Notes: a model not told the origin generated them from the sequence alone. A stretch of DNA of 23,217 nucleotides from JBJXFY01 sp046155815 (GCA_046155815.1 JBJXFY010000110.1:1-23217), one strand, 5' to 3'; positions 1-8,816 are shown, counted from the first letter of the stretch. A program made the numbers and translations.

Positions 1-3000
1 AGCCGCCGGCCGTCGTCCGCCCGCGCACCGGGGACATCAGCCACTACCGCCACGGGCCGCACGACCCGCGGCCCGACCTGTCCGATCCGAACAACTGGGA
101 GCTGGGCGAGGTCGCCGTGGAACAGGCGTTCAAAACGGGCGGTGAGGGCGTGACGACGAACACCTTCACGCTGCACCTCGGCCATTATCGCGCCGTGCTG
201 GAGACGCGCGACCGCGCCGGCCAACTGGCGACGGCTCGGCTGCCGCTGCGCGTGCTGGATCCGGCGGCAGGCGCGCTGGGCTTGAAGGTGCCCCAGGTCG
301 TGGCCGCGCCGCGCTGGCGCGTTGAGCCGGGCGACGAGTTCACGGCGCTGTGGGGCACGGGCTACGAATCGGGGCGCGCGTTCATTGAGATTGAGCGCGA
401 CGGGCGGATGCTGGCGCGCTTCTGGACGGAGCCGGGCCGCACGCAGCAGATCATCAGGCAGGCCGTGACCGAGGAACTGCGCGGCGGCTTCACGCTGCAC
501 GTCACGCAGGTCCGCGAGAATCGCGCGCTGTTCGAGACGCACCGCATCGAGGTGCCGTGGTCGAACAAGGATCTCGACCTCGCGTGGGAGACCTTCCGTT
601 CGCGGCTCGAGCCGGGGCAGAAGGAGCAGTGGACCCTGGTCATCCGCGGCCGCGATGGCACGAACCGGCCGCCGGCCGCCGCGGAACTGGTCGCCGCGCT
701 CTACGACGCCTCGCTGGACCAGTTCCTGAAGCACGGCTGGCCGGCGAAGTTCGGGTTCTGGCCGGCCGCGCGGGCGATGCCGCGGCCCGTGCTCGCGGCG
801 GGCGGCGGCTGGCTCGAGGGGCCGGGCCGATGGCAGTTGCTTCTGGAGGGCGTTCCGCTGACCTACCGGCATTTCCCGCCGGGCTGGGCGTGGCCGATGC
901 AGGTTGATTCGGTCAGGGCTCTCGCGATGCCGATGTCCGCCGCCGCAGGCCGTAGCGACGTGTTGCGCGAGGAGAGGTTCGCCTTGGGCGCGGTGGCCGA
1001 GCTCGCGGACGCCAAGGCCGGACTTGCCGGCGACGCGGCCTATGGCGCCATCGCCGGCGCCAAGCCTGCCGGCCCGGCCCCCGACCCCTCCACCGTCACC
1101 GCCCGCCGGAACCTCCAGGAAACCGCCTTCTTCCTGCCGCAGCTCGCCAGTGACTCGAACGGCGTCGTGCGCCTCACCTTCACGATGCCCGAGGCGCTGA
1201 CGGAATGGCGTTTCCTGGGCTTCGCGCATGACCGGCAGCTTCGCTCGGGCTTCCTCGAGGGCCGCACGGTCACCGCCAAGGAGCTGATGGTGCAGCCCAA
1301 CCCGCCCCGCTTCCTGCGCGAGGGCGACGAGGTCGAGTTCACCGTGAAGGTCTCGAACCAGTCCGCCGGACGGCAGACGGGCCGCGTGCGGCTGGCCTTC
1401 AGCTTCGCGCAGGACGGCTCGCCCGCCGACGCCGCGCTGGGCAACGCCGCGCCGGAGCTGGACTTCGACATCCCCGCGAAGGAATCGCGCAGCTTCGGCT
1501 GGCGCATAAAGGTGCCGGACGCCTGCGGCTTCCTGACGTTCAAGGCCACCGGCACGACCGGCCGGCTGAGCGACGGCGAGGAGGGTTATCTGCCCGTGCT
1601 GTCGCGCCGCGTGTTCCTCACGGAGTCGCTGCCGCTGCCGATCCGCGGGCCGGGCGAGCGCCGCTTCACCTTCGCGTCGTTGAAGGATTCGGCGGCTTCG
1701 CCATCGGTGCGGCACGAGTCGTTCACCGTGCAGATGGTGTCGAATCCCGCGTGGTACGCGGTGCTCGCGCTGCCGTACCTGATGGAGTTCCCGCACGAAT
1801 GCAGCGAGCAGACCTTCAACCGGCTGTACGCGAACCTGCTCGCCCGCCACATCGCGAATTCCGACCCGCGGATCAAGGCCGTCTTCGACCAGTGGCGCGC
1901 CACGCCCGCGCTCGACAGCCCGCTGGAGAAGAACCCGGAGCTGCGGAACATCGCCCTGCAGGAGACGCCTTGGCTGCGCGCAGCGAAGGATGAGGCGCAG
2001 GCCCGCCGCAACGTGGCCGTGCTCTTCGAGGGGAACCGGCTCGAGGCCGAGATCGCCGCCGCGCAGCGCAAGCTGGCGGAGATGCACCAGGAGCAGGGCT
2101 GGCCGTGGTTTCCCGGCGGCCCGCGCAACGAGTACCTCACGCTCTACATTGTCACCGGCTTCGGCCGGCTCCGGCACCTCGGCGCGGAGGCCGACCTCGG
2201 CCTCGCGCTCGAGGCGCTGCCGGGCCTCGACGCGGCGCAGGCCGAACGCCACGCGCGCCTCAAGAAGGACGGCGTTCTGGACCGCAACAACCTCGACCCG
2301 CACACGGCCTTGTACCTGTACGGCCGCAGCTTCTTCCTGCGGGACCGCCCGGTGGACGCCGCGCACCGCGAGGCCTTCGAGTACTGGCAGGCGCAGGCGC
2401 GGCGGCACTGGCTGACGCTGCCGCGCCTGTCGCAGGGCCACGCCGCGCTCGCCCTGAAGCGCCTCGGCGACGCCGCGACGCCCGCGGCCATCCTCAAGTC
2501 GCTCAAGGAGCGCAGCGTGACGGACGAGGAGTTCGGCCGCTTCTGGCGCGACGAGGAATTGTCGTGGAGCTGGCACCGCGCGCCCATCGAGACGCACGCG
2601 CTGATGATCGAGGCCTTTGACGAGGTGGCCGGCGACGCCGCGGCCGTCGAGGAGCTGAAGGTCTGGCTGCTCAAGCAGAAGCAGACGCAGAACTGGCGCA
2701 CCACCAAGGCCACCGCCGACGCCGTGTACGCCCTGCTCCTCCGCGGCCCCGACCTGCTCGCCAGCACACGCCTCGTCGAAGTGAGTGCGGGCGGCCGGTC
2801 CTTCACTCCAGACCCCGGACGCCAGACCCCGGACGCGAAGATCGAGCCCGGCACGGGCTTCTACCAGGTCCGCCTGCCCGCCGCCGAGGTGACGCCGCAG
2901 CTCGCCCAGCTGGTCGTGAAGAAGGCCGACACCGGCGTCGCGTGGGGCGCGGCGTACTGGCAGTACTTTGAGGACTTGGAGCGGGTGAAGCCCTACGCCG

Positions 3001-3419
3001 GCACGCCGTTGACGATCACCAAGACGCTCTTCACCCGCGTGAACACGAAGGCCGGCCCCGTGCTCCAGCCCATGACGGGCGCGGTGCGGGTTGGCGACGA
3101 GCTCGTCGTGCGGCTCGAGATCCGCACGGACCGCGACCTCGAGTTCGTCCACCTCAAGGACCAGCGCGGCAGCGGCACGGAGCCGGTGAACGTGCTCACG
3201 CAGTTCAAGTGGCAGGACGGCCTTGGCTACTTCGAGAGCACGCGCGACACGGCGAGCCACTTCTTCATCGAATACCTGCCGAAGGGGACGTACGTCTTCG
3301 AGTACCCCGTCCGCGTGCAGCTCCGCGGCGCGTACCCGGCGGGCTTCGCGGAGATCCAGTGCATGTACGCCCCCGAGTTCAACGCCCGGTCGGCGAGCCG
3401 GCGGCTCGAGGTGAACTGA
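1..3419 (+). CDS. Alpha-2-macroglobulin family protein (3' part; 5' end outside window)
   Basis: The frame is open from base 3 with no start or stop before it, so the gene begins upstream; a GTG at 117 is only internal. About 1,138 residues remain. Bacterial A2Ms of this large type are commonly well over 1,500 residues, so a substantial N-terminal part is missing. Seen in order: MG-like beta domains, the A2M domain (near ETAFFLPQLASDSNGVVRLTF, about nt 1119-1180), then the helical thioester domain with FPHECSEQTFN, where the CxEQ thioester motif is intact (Cys codon 1800-1802). A receptor-binding-like beta domain ends the protein. Family knowledge: these are envelope proteins that trap proteases by bait cleavage and covalent thioester capture. 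Secretion cannot be judged because the N terminus is absent. No pbpC-like partner lies downstream; a MutT-type gene follows. Confidence 0.9.
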   Translation, partial: PPAVVRPRTGDISHYRHGPHDPRPDLSDPNNWELGEVAVEQAFKTGGEGVTTNTFTLHLGHYRAVLETRDRAGQLATARLPLRVLDPAAGALGLKVPQVVAAPRWRVEPGDEFTALWGTGYESGRAFIEIERDGRMLARFWTEPGRTQQIIRQAVTEELRGGFTLHVTQVRENRALFETHRIEVPWSNKDLDLAWETFRSRLEPGQKEQWTLVIRGRDGTNRPPAAAELVAALYDASLDQFLKHGWPAKFGFWPAARAMPRPVLAAGGGWLEGPGRWQLLLEGVPLTYRHFPPGWAWPMQVDSVRALAMPMSAAAGRSDVLREERFALGAVAELADAKAGLAGDAAYGAIAGAKPAGPAPDPSTVTARRNLQETAFFLPQLASDSNGVVRLTFTMPEALTEWRFLGFAHDRQLRSGFLEGRTVTAKELMVQPNPPRFLREGDEVEFTVKVSNQSAGRQTGRVRLAFSFAQDGSPADAALGNAAPELDFDIPAKESRSFGWRIKVPDACGFLTFKATGTTGRLSDGEEGYLPVLSRRVFLTESLPLPIRGPGERRFTFASLKDSAASPSVRHESFTVQMVSNPAWYAVLALPYLMEFPHECSEQTFNRLYANLLARHIANSDPRIKAVFDQWRATPALDSPLEKNPELRNIALQETPWLRAAKDEAQARRNVAVLFEGNRLEAEIAAAQRKLAEMHQEQGWPWFPGGPRNEYLTLYIVTGFGRLRHLGAEADLGLALEALPGLDAAQAERHARLKKDGVLDRNNLDPHTALYLYGRSFFLRDRPVDAAHREAFEYWQAQARRHWLTLPRLSQGHAALALKRLGDAATPAAILKSLKERSVTDEEFGRFWRDEELSWSWHRAPIETHALMIEAFDEVAGDAAAVEELKVWLLKQKQTQNWRTTKATADAVYALLLRGPDLLASTRLVEVSAGGRSFTPDPGRQTPDAKIEPGTGFYQVRLPAAEVTPQLAQLVVKKADTGVAWGAAYWQYFEDLERVKPYAGTPLTITKTLFTRVNTKAGPVLQPMTGAVRVGDELVVRLEIRTDRDLEFVHLKDQRGSGTEPVNVLTQFKWQDGLGYFESTRDTASHFFIEYLPKGTYVFEYPVRVQLRGAYPAGFAEIQCMYAPEFNARSASRRLEVN

Positions 3420-3550
3420 ACCGGGACGCGGCTGCTGGATTTCGCGAGGGCATGGCCGCCCCGGGCCGCTTCGACAGCCGGCGGAATGCGCCGGGGTCAT
3501 GAGCCCCTGCCTCACCCGCCCTCGCGGCCTACCGTGGCGGTGGTGCCCGG

Positions 3551-3564
3551 CTATGTTTCCCGCG
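3551..3564 (+). promoter_or_regulatory. Putative promoter/5' motif immediately before the NUDIX start
   Basis: CTATGTTTCCCGCG lies directly against the ATG at 3565. It matches 12 of 14 positions of CTAGGTTTTCCGCG, which sits 2 nt before the panD start (15766-15779). A -10-like element so close to the start codon would give a leaderless or nearly leaderless mRNA. Two copies only, so this is tentative. Confidence 0.3.
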
Positions 3565-3993
3565 ATGCCCGCCCGCCCGCCCGTCGAAGTCGCCGCCGCG
3601 CTGGTGTTCCGTGATGGCCGGCTGCTCATCGCGCAACGCCCGCCGGGCAAGCACCTCGCGGGGCTTTGGGAGTTTCCCGGCGGCAAGCGCGAGCCGGACG
3701 AGACGTGGGAGGCGTGCCTCCGCCGCGAAATCCGCGAGGAACTGGACTGCGATGTCGAGGTCGGCGAATGCCTCGCCGAGATCGGTCACGACTACCCGGA
3801 AAAGTCCGTCCTCCTGCGTTTCCATGTGTGCCGGCTGCAGGATGGCGAGCCGCGGGCCGTGGGCTGCGCCGCGGTGGCGTGGGTCACGCGGGAAGGGCTC
3901 GCCCGGCACGAGTTCCCGCCCGCGGATGCGGCGCTGTTGGCGCGGCTGCAGGCGATGCCCTGGCCCGACGCTCCGCCGGCGGACAGGCCTTGA
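3565..3993 (+). CDS. NUDIX hydrolase, MutT/8-oxo-dGTP diphosphatase-like
   Basis: This 142-residue protein has a near-complete NUDIX box: G, five residues, E, seven residues, REIREEL (from GGKREPDETWEACLRREIRE). The last Gly of the consensus is Asp, as in many MutT homologues. The upstream LIAQRPPGKHLAGLWEFPGGK segment is typical of MutT/MutY-linked pyrophosphatases that sanitise oxidised dNTPs in the cytoplasm; other nucleoside diphosphate-X substrates are possible. In-frame ATGs also occur at 3499 and 3553. I chose 3565 because the protein then begins just before the first conserved strand (VEVAAALVF) and because the motif at 3551-3564 abuts it. No Shine-Dalgarno is visible. It lies in its own unit between the A2M gene and the GntR operon. 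Confidence 0.85.
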   Translation: MPARPPVEVAAALVFRDGRLLIAQRPPGKHLAGLWEFPGGKREPDETWEACLRREIREELDCDVEVGECLAEIGHDYPEKSVLLRFHVCRLQDGEPRAVGCAAVAWVTREGLARHEFPPADAALLARLQAMPWPDAPPADRP

Positions 3994-3998
3994 TCCAT

Positions 3999-4046
3999 GG
4001 CGGCGATGCCCACGCCGCCCAGGGTGTCCGCGGCGCCCCGCCGCGG
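3999..4046 (+). terminator. Two tandem GC hairpins after the NUDIX gene
   Basis: Two perfect 7-bp stems follow the stop at 3993: GGCGGCG (3999-4005) with CGCCGCC (4013-4019), and CCGCGGC (4028-4034) with GCCGCGG (4040-4046). Neither is followed by a T run, so they are not classical intrinsic terminators. Their place between one gene's stop and the next promoter makes a terminating or mRNA-end role plausible. Confidence 0.35.
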
Positions 4047-4082
4047 CATGCGCCGGCAGCCATGATTCTCCGTGCCGCCCCC

Positions 4083-4114
4083 TTGACATCACTGTCCTAG
4101 TGTATTAGGACAGT
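4083..4114 (+). promoter_or_regulatory. Promoter with perfect palindromic GntR (YtrA-type) operator
   Basis: A consensus -35 box TTGACA (4083-4088) is followed by a perfect inverted repeat, ACTGTCCTA (4091-4099), spacer GTGTAT, TAGGACAGT (4106-4114). The palindrome covers the region where the -10 box must lie, and it ends 10 nt before the GTG of the GntR gene. YtrA-type GntR repressors are known to bind such palindromes in their own promoters and to repress linked ABC transporter genes. The exact -10 hexamer is uncertain; TATTAG (4103-4108) is a candidate but only 14 nt from the -35 box. Confidence 0.75.
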
Positions 4115-4124
4115 CGCGTCACCC

Positions 4125-4529
4125 GTGCACCTCAACGTCCAGTACGACCTCGGCCAGCCGGTCTACCTCCAGATCGTGGACCAGGTGAAGGCCGCCGCCG
4201 CCTCCGGCGCTCTGCGTCCCGGCGAGCCGCTGCCCGGCATCCGACCGCTGGCCGAGCGGCTCCGGGTAAACCGCAACACCGTGGCCCGCGCCTATCTCGA
4301 ACTGGAGCGCGAGGGCGTCATCGAGACCCGCCAGGGCAAGGGCTGCTTCCTCCGCGCCAACGGCGAGCCGCGCCTCCGAAAGGCGGCGCGCGCGGAAATG
4401 CTCAGCGGCCCGCTCGACGCCGCCATCGTGCAGGCCCACCACCTCCAGATCCCGGACGACGAGCTGCTGCGCCTGCTGCGCGAGCGCCTCGAACACTTTC
4501 ACCAGGCCCGCGAGGCCAACCGGAGCTGA
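4125..4529 (+). CDS. GntR family transcriptional regulator, YtrA subfamily
   Basis: A 134-residue protein with an N-terminal winged helix-turn-helix (about residues 10-80). Typical elements are YLQIVDQVKAAAASGALRPGEPLPGIR, then LAERLRVNRNTVARAYLELE and GVIETRQGKGCFL. Only a short helical C-terminal tail (about 50 residues) follows, with no large effector-binding domain, which is the hallmark of the YtrA subfamily. The start is GTG at 4125, only 10 nt after the palindrome, with no Shine-Dalgarno, so translation may be leaderless. The stop is 3 nt before the ABC ATPase start, so the regulator is the first gene of a three-gene operon. Expected role: repressor of its own operon, released by an unknown, probably envelope-related signal. 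Confidence 0.9.
   Translation: MHLNVQYDLGQPVYLQIVDQVKAAAASGALRPGEPLPGIRPLAERLRVNRNTVARAYLELEREGVIETRQGKGCFLRANGEPRLRKAARAEMLSGPLDAAIVQAHHLQIPDDELLRLLRERLEHFHQAREANRS
4522..4525 (+). promoter_or_regulatory. Ribosome binding site of the ABC ATPase gene
   Basis: GGAG lies 7 nt before the ATG at 4533, inside the last codons of the GntR gene. It is one of the few recognisable Shine-Dalgarno sequences in the window. Confidence 0.5.
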
Positions 4530-4532
4530 ACC

Positions 4533-5432
4533 ATGAACGCCGACACCCCCGCCCTCGAACTCCGCGGCCTGTCCCGCCGCTTCGGACGCACGGACGCCGT
4601 CCACGGCCTCGACCTCACCGTGCCGCGCGGCTGCTGCTACGGCTTCTTCGGCCGCAACGGAGCCGGCAAGACCACCACCATCAAGTGCCTGCTCAACCTC
4701 CTCCGCCCCGACGCCGGCACGGTGCGCGTGCTCGGCCTCGATCCCGCCCGTGACGAGGTCGAGGTGAAGCGCCGCCTCGCCTACGTGCCGGACCAGGTCG
4801 CGTTCTACCCGTGGATGAGCGTGCGCGAGGCGCTGGACTACGCGGCCTCGTTCCGCCCGCGGTGGAACGCCGCCACGGAGGCGGACCTGCTCGGCCGCTT
4901 CCGCCTTGATCCCGCGAAGCCCGTCGCCGGCCTCTCGAAGGGCCAGCGCACGCAGCTCGCGCTGATCTCCGCCATCTGCGCGGAGCCGGAGCTGCTCGTG
5001 CTGGACGAGCCGACCTCGGGCCTCGACCCCATCGTGCGGCGCGAGTTCATCGAGGCGGTGATCGGCGCGTATCAGGATGCCGACCCCGGCCGCCGGACCG
5101 TGTTCGTCTCGACCCACCTCATCAGCGAGTTCGAGGGGCTGATTGACCGCTTCACCATCATCGAGAATGGCCGGGCCACGCTCACGCTCGAGGCTGACGA
5201 GGCGCGGGCCAAGTTCCGCAAGCTGCGCGTGCGCTTCCGGGAGGAGGCCCCGCCGCTCGCGCTGCCCGGCGTGCTGCGCGAAACCCGCGCCGGCCGCGAG
5301 GTCGAGCTCATCACCAACGGCGCGACGGAGCGCGTGCTGGAAGCGGTGCGCCGCCTCGGTCCCGAGGACATCGCCGCCGAGGCGCTGTCGCTCGAGGAAA
5401 TCTTCGTCGTCATCAGCCAGGCCACGCCATGA
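4533..5432 (+). CDS. ABC transporter ATP-binding protein (YtrB-like)
   Basis: A 299-residue ATPase with all motifs intact: Walker A GRNGAGKTT (residues 40-48), signature LSKGQ (about 134-138), Walker B LLVLDEP with following TSGLD (about 153-165), and H-loop STHL (about 192-195). The signature is LSKGQ rather than LSGGQ, as is common in ABC-2 exporters of this group. The roughly 90 residues after the H-loop form a C-terminal accessory domain. It should energise the permease encoded next; its stop overlaps the permease start in an ATGA, so the two are translationally coupled. The substrate is unknown. GntR-YtrA-linked exporters elsewhere respond to cell-wall antibiotics or envelope stress, which is only an analogy here. 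Confidence 0.93.
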   Translation: MNADTPALELRGLSRRFGRTDAVHGLDLTVPRGCCYGFFGRNGAGKTTTIKCLLNLLRPDAGTVRVLGLDPARDEVEVKRRLAYVPDQVAFYPWMSVREALDYAASFRPRWNAATEADLLGRFRLDPAKPVAGLSKGQRTQLALISAICAEPELLVLDEPTSGLDPIVRREFIEAVIGAYQDADPGRRTVFVSTHLISEFEGLIDRFTIIENGRATLTLEADEARAKFRKLRVRFREEAPPLALPGVLRETRAGREVELITNGATERVLEAVRRLGPEDIAAEALSLEEIFVVISQATP

Positions 5433-7513
5433 ACGCCGTGTGGATTCCGGGAATCCGGCTGCCGCACCCCGCGTGGCTCGCGCCGCTGCTGCTTCCGGCG
5501 CTGCCGCTGCTGGCACTGTCTCTCCACACCGAAACCGGCCAGCGCGCCAACGCTTTCGCACCCGCGCTCGGGCTGTTCCTGCTCGGGGCCGCGCTGGCCA
5601 TCGGCGTGCCGGCGTGGCTGGCCCGCGCCGGCCGGCTCTGGCGCAAGGAGGCGGAGCAGCTCCGGCCCGCGTGGCTCGCCTCGCTGTTCCTCGCGCCTGC
5701 GCCGCTGCTGTTCGGCGGCGGCGACGTGGTGCCGGCCGCCGTGATGTTCTTCGTGGCCACCTGCGCGGTGGTGGCGGCCGTGCCGTTCGGGATGGAGTTC
5801 CAGCAGCGGACGCTGGGCGGGCTGCTGAGCCAACCGGTGGAGCGCGGGGATCTGTGGCGGATCAAAACGGCCGTGCTGACCGTCGCGCTGCTCGCGCACG
5901 CCGCCGCATTCACCCTCGCGCTGGGCGTCGCGGGGGCGCAGCCGCCGCCGGCGTGGCTGGCCATGATCCCGCTGGCTGTGGCCCTCGCGCTCGGCACGAC
6001 GCCGTGGTGGACGCTGCTGACGCGCTCGCTGATCGCCGGGCTGGTCTTTGCGCTGGCTGTGCCGCTGGTGGCCGCGGCGCTGCTCGCGCTGGCGGTGGAC
6101 TTCGCCACTGCCGACCAGGACGTCGGCGTGGCCGCGCAGGCCGAACGCTGGACCTTCAATCTCGCGCTCTGGCTGGCCGCGCCGCTGTACGCCGCGGCCG
6201 GCGCGTGGCTCGGCCGCCGGCGCTGGCTGGGGCTGGAGGCCGTCGAGGCGGACGACACCACGCTGGCGGGCCTGTTCCCCCGACGGAACGCCGGCCGGAC
6301 GCAGGCGCGGCGGCAGTCCGTCTGGCTCCAGCTCGCGGGCAAGGAACTCCGGCTGCACGCCGTCACCTGGGCCGTGTGCGGCCTCACGGTGCTGCTGGCT
6401 TTGATCGTGCTCGGGCGCGACTGGAACGTGGGCACGCGCGAGGCGTTGACGGTGTTCACGGCGATGCTCGCGGCGCTGACCGTGCTGCTGGCCGGCGCGA
6501 CCAGCATCGCGGAGGAACGACGGCTGGGCACGCTGGACGGGCAACTGCTGCAGCCCGTGTCCCGCGCGCGGCAGTGGTGGCTCAAGCTGCTGCTGGCGGC
6601 GGTGCCGGCGGGGGTGGCGGTGTTTGCGGCCGTGGTCGCCGCCATCGGCTTCCGCGGGCTGACGCAGCCGGGCGAGGCGGCCATGGCGAACCTGCTGATC
6701 GTCGCCGGCTTTGCGTCCGGCGGCTTCGTGGCCGCGGTGCTGGCCTCCTCGGCCTCGGCGAACGCGCTCCGCGCGCTGATCGCGGGGCTCGTGATCTTCT
6801 TTGCCGGAGCGCTGGCCATTGGGGGCACGATGGCGCTCCTCGACCTCGTCCAACGGGACACGATCTTCCAGCCCGCGGCGGAGACTTGGCGGACGGGACG
6901 GCTCGCGGACGGGACGGACCTTCTGGAGCGGGCCGCCGCCCTCACCCCGGCGGAACTGGAGGGCCTGCAATCGCCGACCTTCAACCCCGAAGACCGGTTT
7001 GGATTCTGGGCCGGCCTGGGGATGGCGATCTGGGCTGTTGTGCTGGCCGCGGCGCTGGCCTGCGCCTGGCGCAACTTCGTCAGCCCGGCCGGAGCGTCGG
7101 GCCGGCTGCTGCGTCAGGGCGTGGTGGTGATCGGCGTGCTGGTCGTCTGCGTCGCCGCGGCCGGCGCCTGGATGCTGCGACAGGTGGCCGTGGCGCAGGA
7201 ACGTGGCCTGCTGCTGCATGCCCGCGGGCATCTGGCGTGGGAGCAGCAGCTTTCGCCGGCGCAGCGGGAGCTGCATCGTCTGCGACGCACCGGTGTCCTG
7301 CATCGCACGGTCGAACTGTATTTGAAGCCGGCGGCCGATGCCCCGCCCGACACGCTGCCTGGCCGGGAGCGGCGCCTGCTTCGCGGTGGCACCACTCATC
7401 AATTCGGCCTGCCGCTCAAGCCGGCCGACCTGGAGAACGTCCTCGAGCGCGCGGTGCTGCCCGACGAAAAGCTCCGCGAAGCCCTGCGCCGCGAGGCGGA
7501 GACGGCGCGGTAG
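5429..7513 (+). CDS. ABC-2 type permease, internally duplicated
   Basis: A 694-residue, strongly hydrophobic membrane protein with roughly a dozen predicted transmembrane segments. It appears to be two ABC-2 permease halves in one chain: the segment from residue 123 (EFQQRTLGGLLSQPVERGDLW) reappears from residue 362 (EERRLGTLDGQLLQPVSRARQW), each followed by a K and hydrophobic helices. The shared core is RxLGxLxxQPVxRxxxW, the cytoplasmic coupling element typical of ABC-2 permeases. The C-terminal 150 residues are hydrophilic after the last helix (about residues 568-585) and could be a soluble domain. The start ATG overlaps the ATPase stop (ATGA). The gene ends 6 nt before the convergent alcohol dehydrogenase gene. 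Confidence 0.88.
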   Translation: MNAVWIPGIRLPHPAWLAPLLLPALPLLALSLHTETGQRANAFAPALGLFLLGAALAIGVPAWLARAGRLWRKEAEQLRPAWLASLFLAPAPLLFGGGDVVPAAVMFFVATCAVVAAVPFGMEFQQRTLGGLLSQPVERGDLWRIKTAVLTVALLAHAAAFTLALGVAGAQPPPAWLAMIPLAVALALGTTPWWTLLTRSLIAGLVFALAVPLVAAALLALAVDFATADQDVGVAAQAERWTFNLALWLAAPLYAAAGAWLGRRRWLGLEAVEADDTTLAGLFPRRNAGRTQARRQSVWLQLAGKELRLHAVTWAVCGLTVLLALIVLGRDWNVGTREALTVFTAMLAALTVLLAGATSIAEERRLGTLDGQLLQPVSRARQWWLKLLLAAVPAGVAVFAAVVAAIGFRGLTQPGEAAMANLLIVAGFASGGFVAAVLASSASANALRALIAGLVIFFAGALAIGGTMALLDLVQRDTIFQPAAETWRTGRLADGTDLLERAAALTPAELEGLQSPTFNPEDRFGFWAGLGMAIWAVVLAAALACAWRNFVSPAGASGRLLRQGVVVIGVLVVCVAAAGAWMLRQVAVAQERGLLLHARGHLAWEQQLSPAQRELHRLRRTGVLHRTVELYLKPAADAPPDTLPGRERRLLRGGTTHQFGLPLKPADLENVLERAVLPDEKLREALRREAETAR

Positions 7514-7519
7514 GCCGTT

Positions 7520-8674
7520 TCAAAACACCTCCACGTACAGCGCCCGCAGCTCGTCGCGCGTGACGGGCACGGCATTCGTGCGGTGGCAGGGGTCTTCCCA
7601 AGCCTGGTCGGCCAGCGTGTCGAGCTGGCCCGCCCGCACGCCGTGGTCGCGCAGCTTCGTGTTCAGGCCGAGGCCGGCGAGGAGGTTCATCAGGAAGCCG
7701 ACCGTCCTGCAGTCCGCCTCGCCGTCGCTGCACGTCACGACATCCAGCCCGCAGGCGAGGCCGACGCGGCGGTAGAGGCCGGGCTTCCGCCGGGCGTTGA
7801 AGTTCATCACCGCCACAAGGCAGAGCGCGTTGGCCAGCCCGTGGTGCATCCCGCACTGCGTCGAGAGCGGATGCGCCAGCGAATGCACCGTGCCCAGGTC
7901 CTTCTGGAACGCCACCGCGCCCATCGCCGCGGCCACGAGCATCTTCCCGCGCGCGTCGAGGTCGGCACCGTCGCGGTACGCCCGCGGCAGCGCCTCGACC
8001 ACGAGGCGGATGCCCTCGAGCGCGATGCCGTCGCACATGGGGTGGAACACCGGGCAGGTGAAGCTCTCGAGGCAGTGCGTGAGCGCGTCGGCGCCCGTGG
8101 CGGCGGTGAGCCTCGGCGGGAGGCTGACGGTGAGTTCGGGGTCGAGGATGACGAGCTTTGCGAGCAGCTCGGGGTGGAAGAGGACGGCCTTCCGCCGCGT
8201 CGCGTCGAGCGTCACGACCGAGCTGCGGCCGACCTCGCTGCCGGTGCCGGCCGTGGTGGGAATCGCAACGCACGGGGCGAGGCCGCTCCAGTCGCGCTCG
8301 TCGTAGAACTTTGTGAACTCGAGGCCCGGCCGCTTCGCGAGCAGGCGCACGGCCTTGCCGACGTCGAGCGCGCTGCCGCCGCCGAAGGCGATCACGCCGT
8401 CGCAGCCCGCGGCCGCGTACGCCGCCGCGCCGGCACGCACGTCGGCCTCGACGGGGTTCGGGGTGACGCCGGAGAAGACGTGCCAGCCGCGGCCCTCCGC
8501 CGCCGGGCCGAGCACCGCGCGCAGGCCGGCGAAAGCGTCGGTTGGCAGCAGGCCTGGATCCGTCACGACGAGCGGGCGGCGGACGCCGAGGGCGGCGAGT
8601 CCCGCGGGCAGCTCGGCCAGCGCGCCGGCACCGAACAGCGTGCGGGTGGGGAAGGAGAAGGCGGTGACGCTCAT
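7520..8674 (-). CDS. Iron-containing (group III) alcohol dehydrogenase
   Basis: A 384-residue Fe-ADH. Visible motifs: dinucleotide-binding GGGSALD (98-104), GTGSEV (143-148), and the metal ligands D196 and H200 (in GADALTHCLES), H264 (VHSLAHPL) and H278 (in GMHHGLANA), all matching the lactaldehyde reductase/butanol dehydrogenase pattern. It should catalyse NAD(P)-dependent interconversion of an alcohol and aldehyde; the substrate is not evident. A rhamnulokinase lies about 2 kb away, so lactaldehyde (from rhamnose breakdown) is conceivable, but there is no direct link. The frame is open up to 8743. I took the ATG at 8674 because the protein then starts at the usual position before FPTRTLFGAGAL. 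It is convergent with the ABC permease. Confidence 0.93.
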   Translation of the reverse strand: MSVTAFSFPTRTLFGAGALAELPAGLAALGVRRPLVVTDPGLLPTDAFAGLRAVLGPAAEGRGWHVFSGVTPNPVEADVRAGAAAYAAAGCDGVIAFGGGSALDVGKAVRLLAKRPGLEFTKFYDERDWSGLAPCVAIPTTAGTGSEVGRSSVVTLDATRRKAVLFHPELLAKLVILDPELTVSLPPRLTAATGADALTHCLESFTCPVFHPMCDGIALEGIRLVVEALPRAYRDGADLDARGKMLVAAAMGAVAFQKDLGTVHSLAHPLSTQCGMHHGLANALCLVAVMNFNARRKPGLYRRVGLACGLDVVTCSDGEADCRTVGFLMNLLAGLGLNTKLRDHGVRAGQLDTLADQAWEDPCHRTNAVPVTRDELRALYVEVF

Positions 8675-8816
8675 GCGCGGCGGCAGGCTGGCAGGGTCGC
8701 GCGTCGGGGTCCATGACCGGCCGTTCCGGAATGTTTGGGCCAATTCCGAGTGATCTCCACGGCGACCCGGGCGGCATCCGCGTGCGCCATGGAGCCGTGG
8801 CGGCCGGCGCAGATGA

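Noticed and set aside
5072..7402. Long minus-strand frame (776 codons) opposite the ABC permease
   Set aside because: It is Gln/Arg/Gly-rich low-complexity translation with no domain, and lies antisense to a clear ABC ATPase-permease pair. High GC at third codon positions creates such frames.
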